Shown: positions 37,901 through 52,900, numbered from the stretch's first letter. The stretch: DNA of 64,000 nt from Stomorhina lunata (GCA_933228675.1 OW121741.1:116235248-116299247), one strand, 5' to 3'. Program-made: numbers and translations. Notes: generated by a model not told the origin, from the letters alone.

Positions 37901-40900
37901 TCTTTTTTAAGCGAGTTAAAGTTTTTACACTTTGTATCGTAAAACAAAAAATATGACTTTTCTACTTTTTTAAGGAAAATAATTTCAATATTTGATATTT
38001 TGTAGAAATGACATGGATATAGATATCACAATAAAATTTTGTAGTTATATAGACCAATAAGATCTAAAAGCAATAGACTAAAAAAAATTCCCAACTTTAA
38101 CTGAAAAATTCCCCAATTCCCAACTCGGGAAAAAGTTGTTTCAAAAAATGAATATTTTTACAAATATGGCAACACTGGCTCTATTTGCAGCGCGTTTCAG
38201 AAAAAACTTTTCTAATCAACATCAGATATGTCAGAAAATATAACCATTATAATTGTTTTTAAATCGGTGCTTTGCCTTTTGAGAAATTTTTGTTTAAACT
38301 AAATTTTTTTTTTAGAAATTGGCATTTTTTGGAGAGGGAATGTGCGAGGACCAAAAGTCCAATTAGCAAGAAATATGTTTTGTACGCATTCTCATTATGT
38401 TTTCTTTTAAAAACTTTAAAAATCTTTTTACGTTTCTTAACAAAATATTTTTTTATTATTGAAAAAATATAGCTACCTTTTAGGGAAAAACTCAAAAAAA
38501 AGCGAATTTTTTTTTTAAGTTTCAACTTTGAATATTTTTAACTTTTAAACGAAAAAAGATATCTATTACCGACTTGCACAAAAATTATTCAGAATTTTAT
38601 TACAAATTAAACGAATATTCTTAAAAAATTTTTGGTTCGCAGATGCGTCCACCAGATCAAAAAAAGCTTAAAAAAATAGGTACAAAATCAACCCAAAAAT
38701 TCCTTTTTACCCAAATATCTCGAAACCCAAAGGCACATGTAGGCATATTTTTTGTAGATCTTCTCAAGGAAAACTTAAGTTTAAAATTTCTTTTCAATCC
38801 ATACATAAATGGATTTTTGGCGAATTTTTAAAAAAGTCGAACACCCGAGGTGACCAATTTTGAAGGTCCATCAATCACTCTCCCGACCCGTCATGGACCA
38901 GTGCTTTTGAAAACCAACTCGAATACTCCTTGACTACCTCCACGTCAAATTTCATTCAAATATCTCCAGTCGTTCAAAAGTTACAGAATTATTTCCAAAA
39001 AAAGCGTCCGTAAACCACTGTGCGTATGTTTAAAGTATTTAATTGCGTAATCAAAATAAACAATAATATCGGAATTATGATTTGACATACTTTGGACACT
39101 TGTTGTAGGACTTCCCCATAATAGAAAGATTTCATGTTTAAAAATTGCAAAAATTTCCATATGATGTTTTTTATTGGACTGAATGACCCCTATTTTGGAA
39201 TTTTTGCGGATATTCAATCTCAATATTTTGATATAATAATAAAAAGACCACTCTCTACGTCTGTCAATCGAGAAAAAATTAATTGATTAATTGCAGGTGC
39301 TACGAATGATGGTACGGCTTTCAGGAACAGTAAATAAATAGAGTTTGTTACCCTACAGTTACGAAAAAGCACATTCGCTTTCTCTCTTGTACCCGCTAGA
39401 GAAACTCCAAAATATACTTTAAATCACCGGCCCATACAGAAATGTATTCCATTTTCTGTTGGATATAGGTGGTAAAATAGTAACGAGATCAGTTGGAGTG
39501 ATTCTTCTATATTTATACCAATTATAACACTGTGTAATTTTTTAAGTAATGTTTTCATGATAATAACCTTGTACGGACAGCACTACGTGATAAACCTATG
39601 TCTCCTAGTTTTGCACAAACTCATTCTCAATTTTTTCAGGGGCTGGTGTCATTTTTGGAAAAACGAAATAATTCTGTTTAGGCTCATATCTTTAAAACAG
39701 CTAGGAATTTTGATTTACTCTTAAAAAAAAGCTGTAGCTCTTGACACAAAGAGGACCCAAATCTTTGGGGTCCCAAATAGAAGAGGAGGATAATTTTATT
39801 ACACTGCTCCATTTATAGATTTGACTTAGCTCAGAGTGTGCTTTGCTAATAGCATCAATGTCCGATATGCATGGCATATAGGCGAATTTATCCGAATGGC
39901 AAATTCTGTAGAAATAGTAGGAAAAAGAACGGAACATTGCGGTATATCTGAATCAATCTTAAACAACTCTTATAGTACGATCTCTGAACAAGACTTTAAC
40001 TTGACTAAGGGCGAACTGTCAAAGTACATTTTAGAATCGTCATGGTACATTTTTTAGGTTCCTTAGTAGACCATATGTTCTCAGTCTAGTTATAGTCTAT
40101 GGTGAGGGACACCAAAACAGGAATGACAACTTTTTTTTGGGACATTTTGAACTTGATTGGTACCGAGGTACTACCGCGTCCTACTTGAAACAATTTTCAA
40201 ATTAAAATTTTTTACTGTGTCGAATCCGAAAGTTAAGGTTTTAAAAAAATAAACGTTTATATATTTTTTTTCAATTATTGAGTTTTCAGGGGACTAAATC
40301 CTCAAATGGATTTTTATATTAGGCTTACAAAATTAGCTTTCTATTCCACTGTGCTCACGTTCCTAACGCATAAAAATGGATCTAAGACCAACTTTTAGTA
40401 TTCCTATTAAATCAGCATAATTTTCTGAGTTGATTTTAAATTTACAGTTTATTTCTACAGGAGTTAGGTAGAATCGGTAGATTGTCTCGGGTACTTACAG
40501 GCTCCCAGGAGTTTAGATGTGGGCGCATAGCAGACAAAACTTTTTAACTTTTAATAATTTAAACAATATAATATAAGGAGTCACTGTAAGTGAGTGACAA
40601 GCAGTCCACACTTGACCCTAGCCTTCATATTAGATTCTCTTTTATTTAGTATTTTCCTAATCCTAGGGTTAACAAAAAATACAAAAGCAGAGAGACTTAG
40701 CCCATTGCATTAGACCCCCTAGGAGAAATTTTCGAAGAACTACAAAATATTTTTAGCCGCACAGCACGAATGGCATCAGTCTTCCCTAATATAAGATTTT
40801 AATTCCTGTTTTACGGAAAATTTCTTATTGGGAATTTTGTTAAAATCTTCAATTATTTACCAAATTCTAAGCAGCGATTAGCTTCAAATTTTAGGTACTT

Positions 40901-43900
40901 TAGTTATAAGCAAATGGATCAAACAAGATTAAGATAAAACAAGATCCATTCTATAGTTTAAAATTTCATACCCGTCAAATTATTCATTCTTTAAAGCTGA
41001 CATTTTTCAATTGTTAATATAATTTATTGTATATGACGTCCTCCTCTAACATTAGGGGAGCCGTTTTTATTCTAATTTTAGCTTTTTCATAGCAATTGTT
41101 TTTTCTAGGAACGGGTTACCATCCCGACGTCCTAAACCTAAAATTTTATTGTTCTTATGGAGAACACGTGGCACATGTTGGCCGGTGTTAACGTAGTTGC
41201 CAACTGATACCACGAGGAGGTCAGTGTCCACAGTTGAGATGAAAGATAACCATGATAAGTCTGGGTTTACCGAGTTAAGACCAATCAGAATCGTTGCTTG
41301 GTATCCAACATCCCCTACATCACCCTAGTCTAAATAGGTAGTACATTTTGTTTTTATATTTGGTACAAAATGAAGAAAGCCGTTTTCCATCCTTGCGCCA
41401 AAACTCACTCCATTAAAAGCCTTGAAAATATCTAGAGTTATAACTGCGACCCTTTCGAAATGTGGTCGTTTAATAGGTTTTTTGACTCCAGTTGATAATA
41501 ACCATACGAAAACTTTATATTACTTTGGAAAGTGTCAGGCAAATTGCTAATGTGCGGTAATTTTCGGGTCGCTAACCTCACATAGGAAATGTTCCGACAT
41601 GATATAACGTATTGAAAAGGTTAGCTATGAACTAGCTCTATTCAAAAAGCACTTCTTTTAAATACATTCAGGTAAGATTGATATATCGAACAAAATCACT
41701 CAAATAAATCTTTGTTATAGCTAATATGTATTTTATTTTAAAACTTGGATTAACATTCGATTTATCCAAGATTTCATTATGTTACAAACCGACTGACAAC
41801 TTCAACATACCACTCATAAATTTTGAATTGTGTTGGGTACAAAAATTAACATAATGTAGATAATTTATTTTACAACAGAGGTACAAAATAATTGAGAATG
41901 TCTTGAATTCAAATTGTGTCTAAAACTGAAAACCGTGACAAAAGAAAAGACTGACTTCTTCAGTTTTTACAAAACTCTGTATAAAATAATAATAATAATG
42001 ATGTACTCACGTATGGCGAATTTGAAAAATATTGAATATTTTTTTTAATTTCACAAATACTTAACACCAGCTTGACAAAATTTTTCTCTTTAACAAAAAT
42101 AACGTTTGTAGTGGAATGTTTAATTATAATTTTTTACCTTTTCACAAATTGCAGGTGTTTATTTAAAAATTCTTTTGTTAATTATTTTAATATTGTTCAT
42201 TAAGAAAAGTTAATTTATTTGTTAAAAATAAAGTTATATTGAGAAATTTATTTACTTTTTGGGGGACCACTCCCAAAAAAGTCACAGCAGAAAGCTTGAC
42301 TTGACCAAAGTCGTGGTTGGGAGAAACGTAAAAAAAACAAGAGAAAATTAAGATAAAAGTGAGATATTTTTGTTGATACCAAGAGAGAGAGAGAAAGAGA
42401 GGTAGCACATTAAAACAGAGAGTTAGGCCAAGTTTAATTTGTACTAAACTTAAATATTGTTTTGTTTTTATTACACAATTCTATTAAAAACAATGTCAAA
42501 ATTATTTAGGTTTTATATTTGATTGGATCTTATTTTGAAAACAGTTTTATTTTGGGTACCAAATAAAATTTTCGTGGTAGTTTTTGCTGCCAATATTTAT
42601 TCTTTTTGATACCAACAATAACGAGTAACAAGCACACGACGAAAAACAGTTAAAAGAAAGACAATAAAAACGTCTAAACAAAACAGTAAGTCAGTCACAC
42701 AAATAGTCATACATTTGACACCGTTTCCAATTGTATTTCAGAGTTTTCAAGTTGTAATTAAAACTTTCTTATTATATTTCAAAATTTTCAAATATGTATA
42801 TTTCTCTTGTATTTTTCATAATATTTCGAATTATAGCAATTATTGAATTACAAAATTTTATATAAAAATTTCAGATTATATTTCTGAATATTTATTTTAA
42901 TAACATTTTCGAATTTTCTAAAAGATTTCTTATGATAAAAAACTTTTCAAAGAATTTTGTACATACATATTTATGTTTCAGTTGGAGATTTCGAAATTTG
43001 CGTTCACTAACTTTCGTGCCATTTTAGGGTTTTCGGGAGTGGTTTTTATATAAAAGCAATTGTTGGATGTGGACCGACTGACGAATTTTACACACTGCCT
43101 AATAGCCATATAAAACTGATTAGTACTAAATTCTAGCATCATAGCTACTGTAACTTATTATAAATTAGCCTTTAACTGATTTCCGAGGTTAGATTTATAT
43201 GGGAGCTATGGTCAAATGTGGAACGATTTTCATAAAATTTGACATAATGACCCATAGCTGCATAAAACATCTCTATTCCAAAAAAATTGACGTACATATC
43301 TATTAAAATTCGATTTAATTTATCAGTATTAAAGTGATTCCAGGGGTGGGGTAATATGGAAGCTATAATCAAATGTGAACCTATTAAAACCAAACATCAG
43401 AAAATCTGCTCTATTTGTTTATGCGCTATCGTGCTTTTATCTATTCTTTTTAGTAGTTTTCTTGTTTCCGTAAGTGTTTATCTATGGTCAATTGTAAACC
43501 GACTTCGCCAAATATCAAATGAAATATTTTTTAAGAAATAAATTATTATTGTCAAATTTTGTTGATCTAGCTCTTTTCGTTTAGGCGCTATCGTGCTTTC
43601 ATCTATTCTTTTTAGTAGTTTTCTTGTTTCCTTAAGTTGTTTTAAATTCCACGACGATTCAGAAAATATATTTTTAATGGGAATAACAAACGGAATTATA
43701 ATCATTCTTTATGATATTCGGTAAAAAATGTTTTATTTCAAAGATAAAATATTAAAACCATACTATTTTTAGGTAGATACCCTAAGATACGTCTATTAAC
43801 TTGACAGCTGTCGAGCAATTAGTTTGTGAGATATATCATTGAAGAAACTGTTTTTGGTTTTTTAACAATTCCAGAAAAATTTATCGTTAAGTAGTTTGGC

Positions 43901-46900
43901 AAGTTTAAACCTGGCAATATAATACACGCAGCGGATGGCCAAATAGGCTGTTGCCGATAAAAACATCAAAAAGGTCACAAAACCAAACAATAAAAATATT
44001 ACAGGTTATAGGTTAGGTTTGAAAGGTGGTGATATATAATGATACCTTCACTCGGAGACCCTTAGGTTCCACTAATGTCCATTTGGAGGTGATAATATGT
44101 CCTTGTAGCACCTAAAGGACAGTCTGGCTATCGACGTATATGGTCACCTCACTTTTTTCGGCTATTTTAGCAGGGATGAGCTCTGTAGCCTTCCATATGG
44201 CAAATATTTTTACCCGGAAGACCTGCATACGTCCCTAAATCAAAAAGATTTCTTAAAGTTTTGTTCCACCAGGAAAACAAAATAGGATCTAGTACCACAA
44301 TCCATTTTAGAGCCTTTTTTTAAGATCGAGGTACCTTGAAAAAGCGATGTATGACCTTCCATTCGGTTCTATCAGGGATTACGACTTCAGGTGCTGTGCT
44401 AAACAGTAGCAATTTAACAAAATAGTCAGACCGTGGTAAGCCTGACTCCAAGCCCAAGGAGCCTGTTAGATTCAGTATTCTGGTGTCATCCAACCGCCTT
44501 TATCTTAGTATACCCGACTCATACAACCATCACAGATTATAACTTTTGGTAATTTTTTTTGTATACTTTGGATTGGAAAGCCTTCTCGGTAAATTAGAAG
44601 GAACTTCAGCCATCGAAATAAATTTAAAAACATAAGTTAGAACCATATCTTTCATACAAGATAAACTCTCAAAAATCACAAAAAGGCTTATAAATATGAA
44701 AATAACTAAAGTTGTTAAAGTTCTTCCATTGTAAAACAAAGATAAGTTTAATGTAAACATAAATCGATTTGCGAATTTTTGTGACAATTGTCACCAATTT
44801 GAACATAGCTCTCATATCAGATCCGATATTGGAAAATACTTAAATATTCATAAATCTCGCAAAGATGTTTTAAGATCACAAAATTTAGCAGATACATATG
44901 TTTCTGGACACTAAAAATACTTTTCAATTTATTTGTAGTCGGTCCACATATGGCCTTAGTATCACTTGGTGGGGATTAAGCGACTGTAAATGTTTAAACC
45001 TAAGTATTAATAACTTTTTTTTATCGACAAAAGGGAATTGAATGGTGCTTACCGTTTTTTTAGCCTAGCTCTTGTTTTCGAGATATAGCATTATACAAAA
45101 ATGGAGGAGTTTGCGCAATAAATATTCGCGTAAATCGAAAACTGATTATTTCTTAAACTAAGTAAAAACAAACCGAAATTCGACAAGAAAATTATTTTTC
45201 AAAAACACAACAAAATTATCTTTCAGAAACACTATTTTTTTTTAATCCGAGTCGTTTTGGAAAAAAATGTTTTTGTTTGCAAAAAAAATATTTTTTTTTT
45301 TTTTTTTGAAAAATCATAAAAATTTCCATTTTCAAAAATTCATTTCAAATTCCATAATCAATTTAATGGATTTTTATCAGTTAGGGTTTCGTTTTCTATA
45401 AGCGTATATAAATTATAAAAAAACAGTTTTCGAGTTACGCAAATATTTATTGCGCAACCTCCTTCATTTTTTATGACGTTATATCTCGACAACTAGAGCT
45501 AACCTAAGAAAACGGCTAGCACCATTGAATTCAACGTACTCGAGTTATCTTTAGCCACTAGGTCTCCCTTTTGTCAGTTTTTTCAACTAGCACAGTGTTT
45601 TTCAAATTATAATTTTCTAACAATTCATAAATACACTTGGAAATGGTGTAAAGCATTTTACATGAATTTTATACTTATGGATACGTCATCGTCTTTAAAC
45701 GTAAAAAAGTGGTTTTTCGAATTGGATAAAAGCAGTTTTAAGTTATTTTTTTATTTTATATTATATTTCAATATGTTTGTTTTTTTGTTATGGGCACTAT
45801 AGCAATTTAGCTTTTAAAGGAACATTTTTATAATCACCAAGGTAGCACTGGCACAAAAATTGCTTAAACACAAATTGTTGAACTCTTTCTTAGGTTTTTA
45901 TTATAATTTTATTGATTTTCTTTAAAATATATAAAACTTTTTCTTTGTATCAATTTTTTATAATTTCAATATTTAACTCGTTTTAAAAACTTTCGATTGT
46001 ATTCGCTCGCGTCAACGGAAAAACTTAAACTGACTGAAAATATGGTTAAAAATTTACACACCTCAAGTTTTCCATATAAAATAAAACACAGTCACTCACT
46101 CACTCAGTCACTAATTAAGAATCTTGTCTTTTTTTTGTATAAAAGCCAAGCACACAATCACACTTATGTATCTAGATACAAAACAAACTGTTGAATACTC
46201 GCTTTAATAAAGCGGGAGTTAAAAAATCGTTGCAATTTTAAAGCTCTCTTTAGACACTCTTTTATAAAAAAAACGAAAACTTTACTTTAAGCCAATTTAA
46301 TTATCTCCCTAAGAGCCTCTCCCAGCTTTAAGCCATTCTCTTTTATTTTGTTTATTTACTCGTTGCTTTTTATGACCAACAAAGTTTATGTCTTTTAACT
46401 TTTAAGTTTCGTACTCGTACTTTACCTAAACACAGTCCAATTGTTACTAATTTGTAAACATGAGTATCCAAACGACCAAACCCCAACCAAAACAAACTAA
46501 TGCCACAAAAGTTTTCTGCTCTTAAGTGGAGACCACATTTGGCTGCTAGCGTTTTAGTTTGTCTCGCACAAGCTAAGATATTGGAAAAGTAACTTTACTA
46601 AGTTTTAGATATATTCGCCTCAGTGTGTAAGAGCGAATTTTTTGGAGGGGAAATGTTTTTTTACACTGCTACAAAAATTAAATTACACTGTACTCGATTT
46701 TGACAAATTTTTTTATCGACAAAAGGGAGACCAAGTATTGAATTTAATGGTGCTAACCGTTTTTTAGGTTAGCTCTAGCTTTCGTGATATATCGTTATAA
46801 AAAAAATGGAAAAGGTTGCTCAATAAATATTTACGTAACTCGAAAACTGTTTATTTTCCTGAACTAAGTAAAAGAAACCGAAATTCGACAACAAAATTAT

Positions 46901-49900
46901 CTTTTAGGAACAGTAGTTATTTTTTTAATCCGAGCATTCATGTTTCTGAAAGATAATTTTGTTACCGAATTTCGTTTTTTTTTACTTAGTTCAGAACAAA
47001 CAATTTTATAGTTATGTGAATATTTATTGCACATACTCCTCCAATTTTTAAATAACGTTAAATCTTGAAAACTAGAGCTAACCCAGCACCATTGAATTCA
47101 GCGTACTCGTTACTCAACTAGCACAGTGTGTTACTCAACTAGCACAGTGTGATTAATAAACAAAAATTCAATTCTTTTGTTAAAATCAACTTAAAAAATA
47201 TAAGGAAAAGTATAGTCTGTCGAGCTCGACTATTTGATACCCTTCACTACTATAATCAAATATGGACCACAACAACTTTACAACTTCTTTTTAAGTCTTA
47301 GAGACAAATACGTGATATTTTTTAAAAATTTTCGAGATTTAAGTAAATTTATGTCACTTCCGGCAGAGGGTCTGATATGGGATCTTAAGTCAATTGTGGA
47401 TCGATTTTTACCAAATTTCGGTCATTGGTTTATATTTACAAAATACTTATCTGTGCAAAGCTTTAGTAAAAAATTAAATTATCTTCAGATTTATATTTCA
47501 AGAAGGCATCCCTATTGGAGGTTCCCAAAATAGTAATCCGATTTTGCTCCAAAAAAATATTTGAGCAAATTTTCATTATATTATTTTTAAAACTACGACC
47601 AGTAAGTTGCACAGTGTTAAGAAGGACCCAATCTTTCTAAATTTTGGTTTTATAGTTATCCTGTATTTTCACAGGGTGAATAAAAAAAATGTATGCGACA
47701 AATTTTCCAAAAAAAAAATTGTATCCCAAAAATTTTCTATAGAAAAATTTGAATACTCAATTTTTTATAGAAAAATGTGTATATATACACATTTTTCTAT
47801 AAAAAAAATTTTGTATTAAAAAATTTTAATACAAAAAAATTTCTATTTTCTTTTAAATAAATTTTCTATAGAAAATTTTTTACGAAAAATTGTCTATAGA
47901 AAATTTTTATACGAAAAATTGTATATAGAAAATTTTTATACGAAAAACTGTCTATAGAAAATTTTTATACGAAAAATTGTCTATAGAAAAATTTTCTATA
48001 GAAAAATTTTATACGAAAAATTTTCTATAGAAAAATTTTATACGAAAAATTTTCTATAGAAAAATTTTATACGAAAAATTTTCTATAGAAAAATTTTGTA
48101 CGAAAAATTTTCTATAGAAAAATTTTATACGAAAAATTTTCTATAGAAAAATTTTCTATAGAAAAATTTTATACGAAAAATTTTCTATACAAAAATTGTA
48201 TACAAAAAAATTTCTATAGAAAAATTTTTCTGTAAAAAAAATTGTATACAAAAAATATCAAGAAGAATTTTCTGTAGGAAAAGTTTTATGCGAAAATTTT
48301 TTTAGAAATATCTTTACACAAAAAATTTTTTATAGAAAAAATTTTCTATAGAAAAAATTTTATACAAAAAATTTTCTATAGGAAAATTTTATACGAAAAA
48401 TTTTCTAAAGAAAACTTTTAATAGAAAAATGTTATAGAAAAATTTTATACAAAAAAATTTTATACGAAAAATTTTGTACGAAAAATTTTTTATAGAAAAA
48501 TTTTATAAAAATTTTTTATAGAAAAATTTTATACGAAAAATTTTTTATAGAAAAATTTTCTATAGAAAAATTTTATATGAACAAATTTTATACGAAAAAT
48601 TTTATAGTAAAAATTTTCTATAGAAAAATTTTATACGAAACATTTTCTATGGAAAAATTTTATATGAAAAATTTTGAATAGAAAAATTTTATATAAAAAA
48701 TTTTCTATAGAAAAAATTTTTATACGACAAATTTTTTATAGAAAAATTTTATACGAACAAATTTCTATAGAAAAATTGTATGTAAAAAATTTTTAAAGAA
48801 AAATTTTATAGAAACATTTTATTTAAAAAATTTTCTAAAGAAAAATTTTATATGAAAAATTTTGAATAGAAAAATTCTAAAGTTCGAATAATTAATTCCC
48901 AAATAATGAAAAATTTTATACAAAAAATTATCTATAGAAAAATTTTTTACGAAAAATTTTCTAATAAAACATTTTATACGAAAAATTTTTTATAGAAAAA
49001 TTTAATACGAAAAATTTTCTATAGAAAAATTGTTACGAAAAATTTTATAGAAAATTTTTCTAATTTGTAGAGTATCTTGGAGATTGGCTTAAAAATATTT
49101 TGTCATCATGGTCTGAACAATAAATTCAAATATATTTGGTTTCCGTTACGTAACACTGTGTGGTGTATCAAATTCATATATAAAATAAATAAGAGGGTTA
49201 CTTAATTTATAAGGACTAAGAACAAAGTGGCACGTGTCAAATTTCCGCAATCACGTTTTTATCACCATAAACCAAATTTAAAAAGAAATATTTCTATAGA
49301 ACGTAAATAAATTTAAAAGGTTTAAAGGCCTGCTATGAAATAAAAGTTAAATAACATAAGTATATAATTATCTAGCCATTAGGTTGGATTATGAAAGTAT
49401 TTAAAAGTTTGCAGATTTTAAATCTATAGCCAAGATTAAGACTTTGACCATTAAAAAAGAAGAGTAAAATTACGTCATAATTATTATTTATAAACATTAA
49501 AAAATCTACAGATATTTTTAAAAATATGGTAACAGGTATAAAAAAGGTTTTTGAAAACCCGTTTCTTTTTAAAATATTACGATTCTTTTAAGAGAAGAAA
49601 TAAACAAAATATTTATGTAAATCAGGTTTATTCTTTTCTTTATTTCGTCTTAAAAAGTCGCACATTTAAAATATTTGGGTTTATAATAGAAACAGTTTTA
49701 AAAAGAGTTACACTAACCTAAATTTAAATATTTTACTAAAACTATTTACTTGTGTATATAAAAATATACATTTACCTAAAAGATTTATAAGAAAAGAAAA
49801 TGCTTTTAATAACCAATTCTTTGAACCTTTTTTAAACAATATCATAATACGATAATATTATCGGACAATATTAAGAAGCTTTAAAAAAATTCTTAATACA

Positions 49901-52900
49901 ATAGCAAACATTGTCAATACTATGTTAAAAGATATTCAAAATCTTGGCTCAAACATAATTTCGAATAAAACTAAGCCGGTTTATGGTTTTAACGTTAAAA
50001 TCATTTTTAATGCTAAAATGCATACAAAAGCTGCATGAAAGTCTTTTAAGTTATGGTAAATATCTAGGGCGTTGCTAAGGTTTTTATGTAGTAGGAGAAA
50101 TTAAAAAAAAATAATTTTGTACCGAAAAAATATGGGCACTACGAAGGCAGGTTATTAAGCCTTGACTTTTTAATTTTCAGGATTTTCAAAATATCAGGTT
50201 TTAGTACTAATTTTATTTTTTTTTTTTTTACTTAAATTTAGTTTCCAAGAAAATCAAAGTTTTATATTTTCATTTAACAATTTTCAAAATAATAAGTTTT
50301 AAGTGATCACAGATCTTTGCTTAAATGGCTTTATCTTCTTTAGTTTCCAAAAAAGTTAAAATTTTGATAAAAAATTTTCAAAATAAGTTTTTATTAAGAA
50401 TTTTAATTTTTTTTTGTGATTACAAATTTTTGCTTAAATTGCTTTATCTCCTTTAGTTTCCAAGAAAATCACAGTTTTATATTTTAATTTTACAATTTTC
50501 AAAATAATTGATTTTAGTACAAATTTTGAAATGTTTTAAGTGATCACAGATCTTTGCTTAAATGGCTTTATCTCCTTTAGTTTCCAAGAAAATCAGAGTT
50601 TTATATTTTCATATAAAAATTTTCAAAATCAGGTTTTTGTAAGAATTTCGACTTTTTTTTAGTGATCACAGATTTTTGTTTAAATTGCTCTATTTGCTTT
50701 AGTTTCCAAGAAAATCAAAGTTTTATATTTTCATATAAAAATTTTCAAAAAATCAAATTTTAGTACGAATTTTAAAAAGTTTTAAGTGATCACAGATCTT
50801 TCCATAAATGGATTTATCTCCTTTATATATATAATTCCCCGACAACATTCCAATTGGAGCAGGGGGTACTTCTCTCAGACAATGAGCTGTATCCGATTCT
50901 ATTTTTAGACTCATTGAAAGGGACCTACATTTTAATTCCCGCTCCGAACGGCAAATGCATTAGTTAGAGAAGTTTTATATAGCCTTATACTCAATAACCA
51001 ATGGCTAGCTGAGTTATGAGGTGAACCGCCGCTCTTTTGAAAATTTTTTTTTTTTTCAAGTGGGTCTGACCGGGGATCGAATTTGGGACCTCTGGTATAC
51101 TAGGCGGATGACTAACCTGCTACACCACAGCGGTTCACATCTCCTTTAGTTTCCAAAAAAATCAAAGTTTTGATATAAAAATTTTCAAAATCAGGTTTAA
51201 GTAAGAATTTTGATTTTTTTTTTTGTGATTATATATTTTACCTTAAATTGAGTGATCACAGATTTTTGCCTAAATGACTTCATTTATATTTTCATACAAA
51301 AATTTTCCAAAAATCAGGTATTAGTACGAATTTTTAAATTTTTTTACTGATTTTTGCTTAAATTGCTCTATTTGCTTTAGCTTCCAAGAAAATCAAAGTT
51401 TTATATTTTCATATAAAAATTGGTGAAGGGTATAATAATCTTGTGCTGCAAAAAAACCTTCCTTGTTTTTAATAGTTCGGTTTGAATTATCGAAAAACTT
51501 TTTTAGTAAAAGTTTAACAATTTTTTAAGAGCTTTACTCTTCTTATATTATGGAGGTACATTAGGGTGGTTGGAACCTAGGTCTGATGAATAAATACTAG
51601 AACCGGATATCTAAAGCCAGACTATTAAAGCAATATTGGCCTCCTCGAGACAAAAACATCGATATATCATACTTTAAGATCCGACTGTAAATGCAGAAGA
51701 TATAACGAAAAATGTATTTTGGAGACCCCTAAATATGTGCGGCGAAGAATAACAAAAAAATTTTCGAAATTGCCTCTTAGCAAAACTTTACATTCAGTGG
51801 TAAACGGCTGCACTTATCCCTCCACACGTTTACTATCTACGCCTCTGAAATTATGTATCTTTCTTAAGTTTTTCCCAAAAACAAAACCGGTTAAATTAAA
51901 ATAACGCTTCTTTTTAAAGTTTTCAACATAACCCACAAATACATAAGAAACTTAAAAATATCAAACATGTTTAGTAAAAAAAGCTTTTACAATGTAATAA
52001 TAAATACAAGAAATACATGCATGATGATGACTTAAAGCTTTTTGACATAACACAAACGTAATTACACATGCATGCATGCATGTGATTAAATGACAATGAT
52101 GTTCTTCATAACTGATGAATGATGATGACGTTGTTGTTATTGTACTCAAAACAATTCAATCAAAAAGCTTTTACCTTACATCCATATTTCAAAACATACA
52201 TACATATATGTACATATATATAATTTAATATACTTTACCTAATGGTGGTGGCTACTGGCGCCTTTGTGATTTATTGAAAAATTCTTATTTTTTCTAATTT
52301 TCTTTTCATTTGAAATTATCTCTTTGGAAAAATCTATTTGTGTTAATTAATGCTTAAACTTGTAAAAGTGTTTGCCTCCAATATTTTTACTTTCACTATA
52401 AACAATGTATTCTGGGTATATATCAAAGGTCACGTTATACCTGTAAGCATAGTGGGGCACAAGAGTGTTTTTTTTTTTCATAGAATTCAAGTTGAACTGA
52501 AGTATTTTTAGAATATATTCTTAACATAAACTTAATGGTTGAATAAAGCTAGATACATACATATGTTGTCCCAATGTTACATATGCGTGATTTTCTTTAA
52601 TGATTGTTTTCCCCTGGTTTCATGCCAAACACACCAATAAAAATATGTCGAAATTTTATTTGGTCTATGAGTAGTATTCAAAATAAATTATAATGGATTA
52701 TGTACAAAATTTGCCATTAGTCCGACATGTTACATTTAAATATGATGACTAAAATATTTTGGCACCTAAGAGACTAGATTACAATAAGAACGACAGGCAA
52801 CAATGGGATTGTCTAACTTAATGTAACTGTAATTTCTTTAAAATAGTTTATCGTCTTTGGAAATTATTTTTATGGCCCAGATATACAATTCACATAGTAC

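Larger units (their letters stand above)
47205..49075 (+). mobile_element. Family C element with internal 29-bp array; 3' end not found
   Basis: It starts with a hairpin, ATAGTC (47212-47217) / GACTAT (47228-47233), followed by GATACCCTTCACTAC. Family phrases ('tatgggatcttaagtcaattgtgg', 'aaaatacttatctgtgcaaag') run to about 47620, and then the array begins. No GGGTAT terminus was found after 49075. Confidence 0.6.

Noticed and set aside
46262..46275. TATA-like promoter on the minus strand
   Set aside because: TTTTATAAAAGAG is common by chance in DNA of this composition, and no exon or donor downstream was convincing.
51061..51136. Functional tRNA gene
   Set aside because: It has A- and B-boxes, but no cloverleaf acceptor pairing could be built, and it is fused to a SINE body with a target-site duplication.
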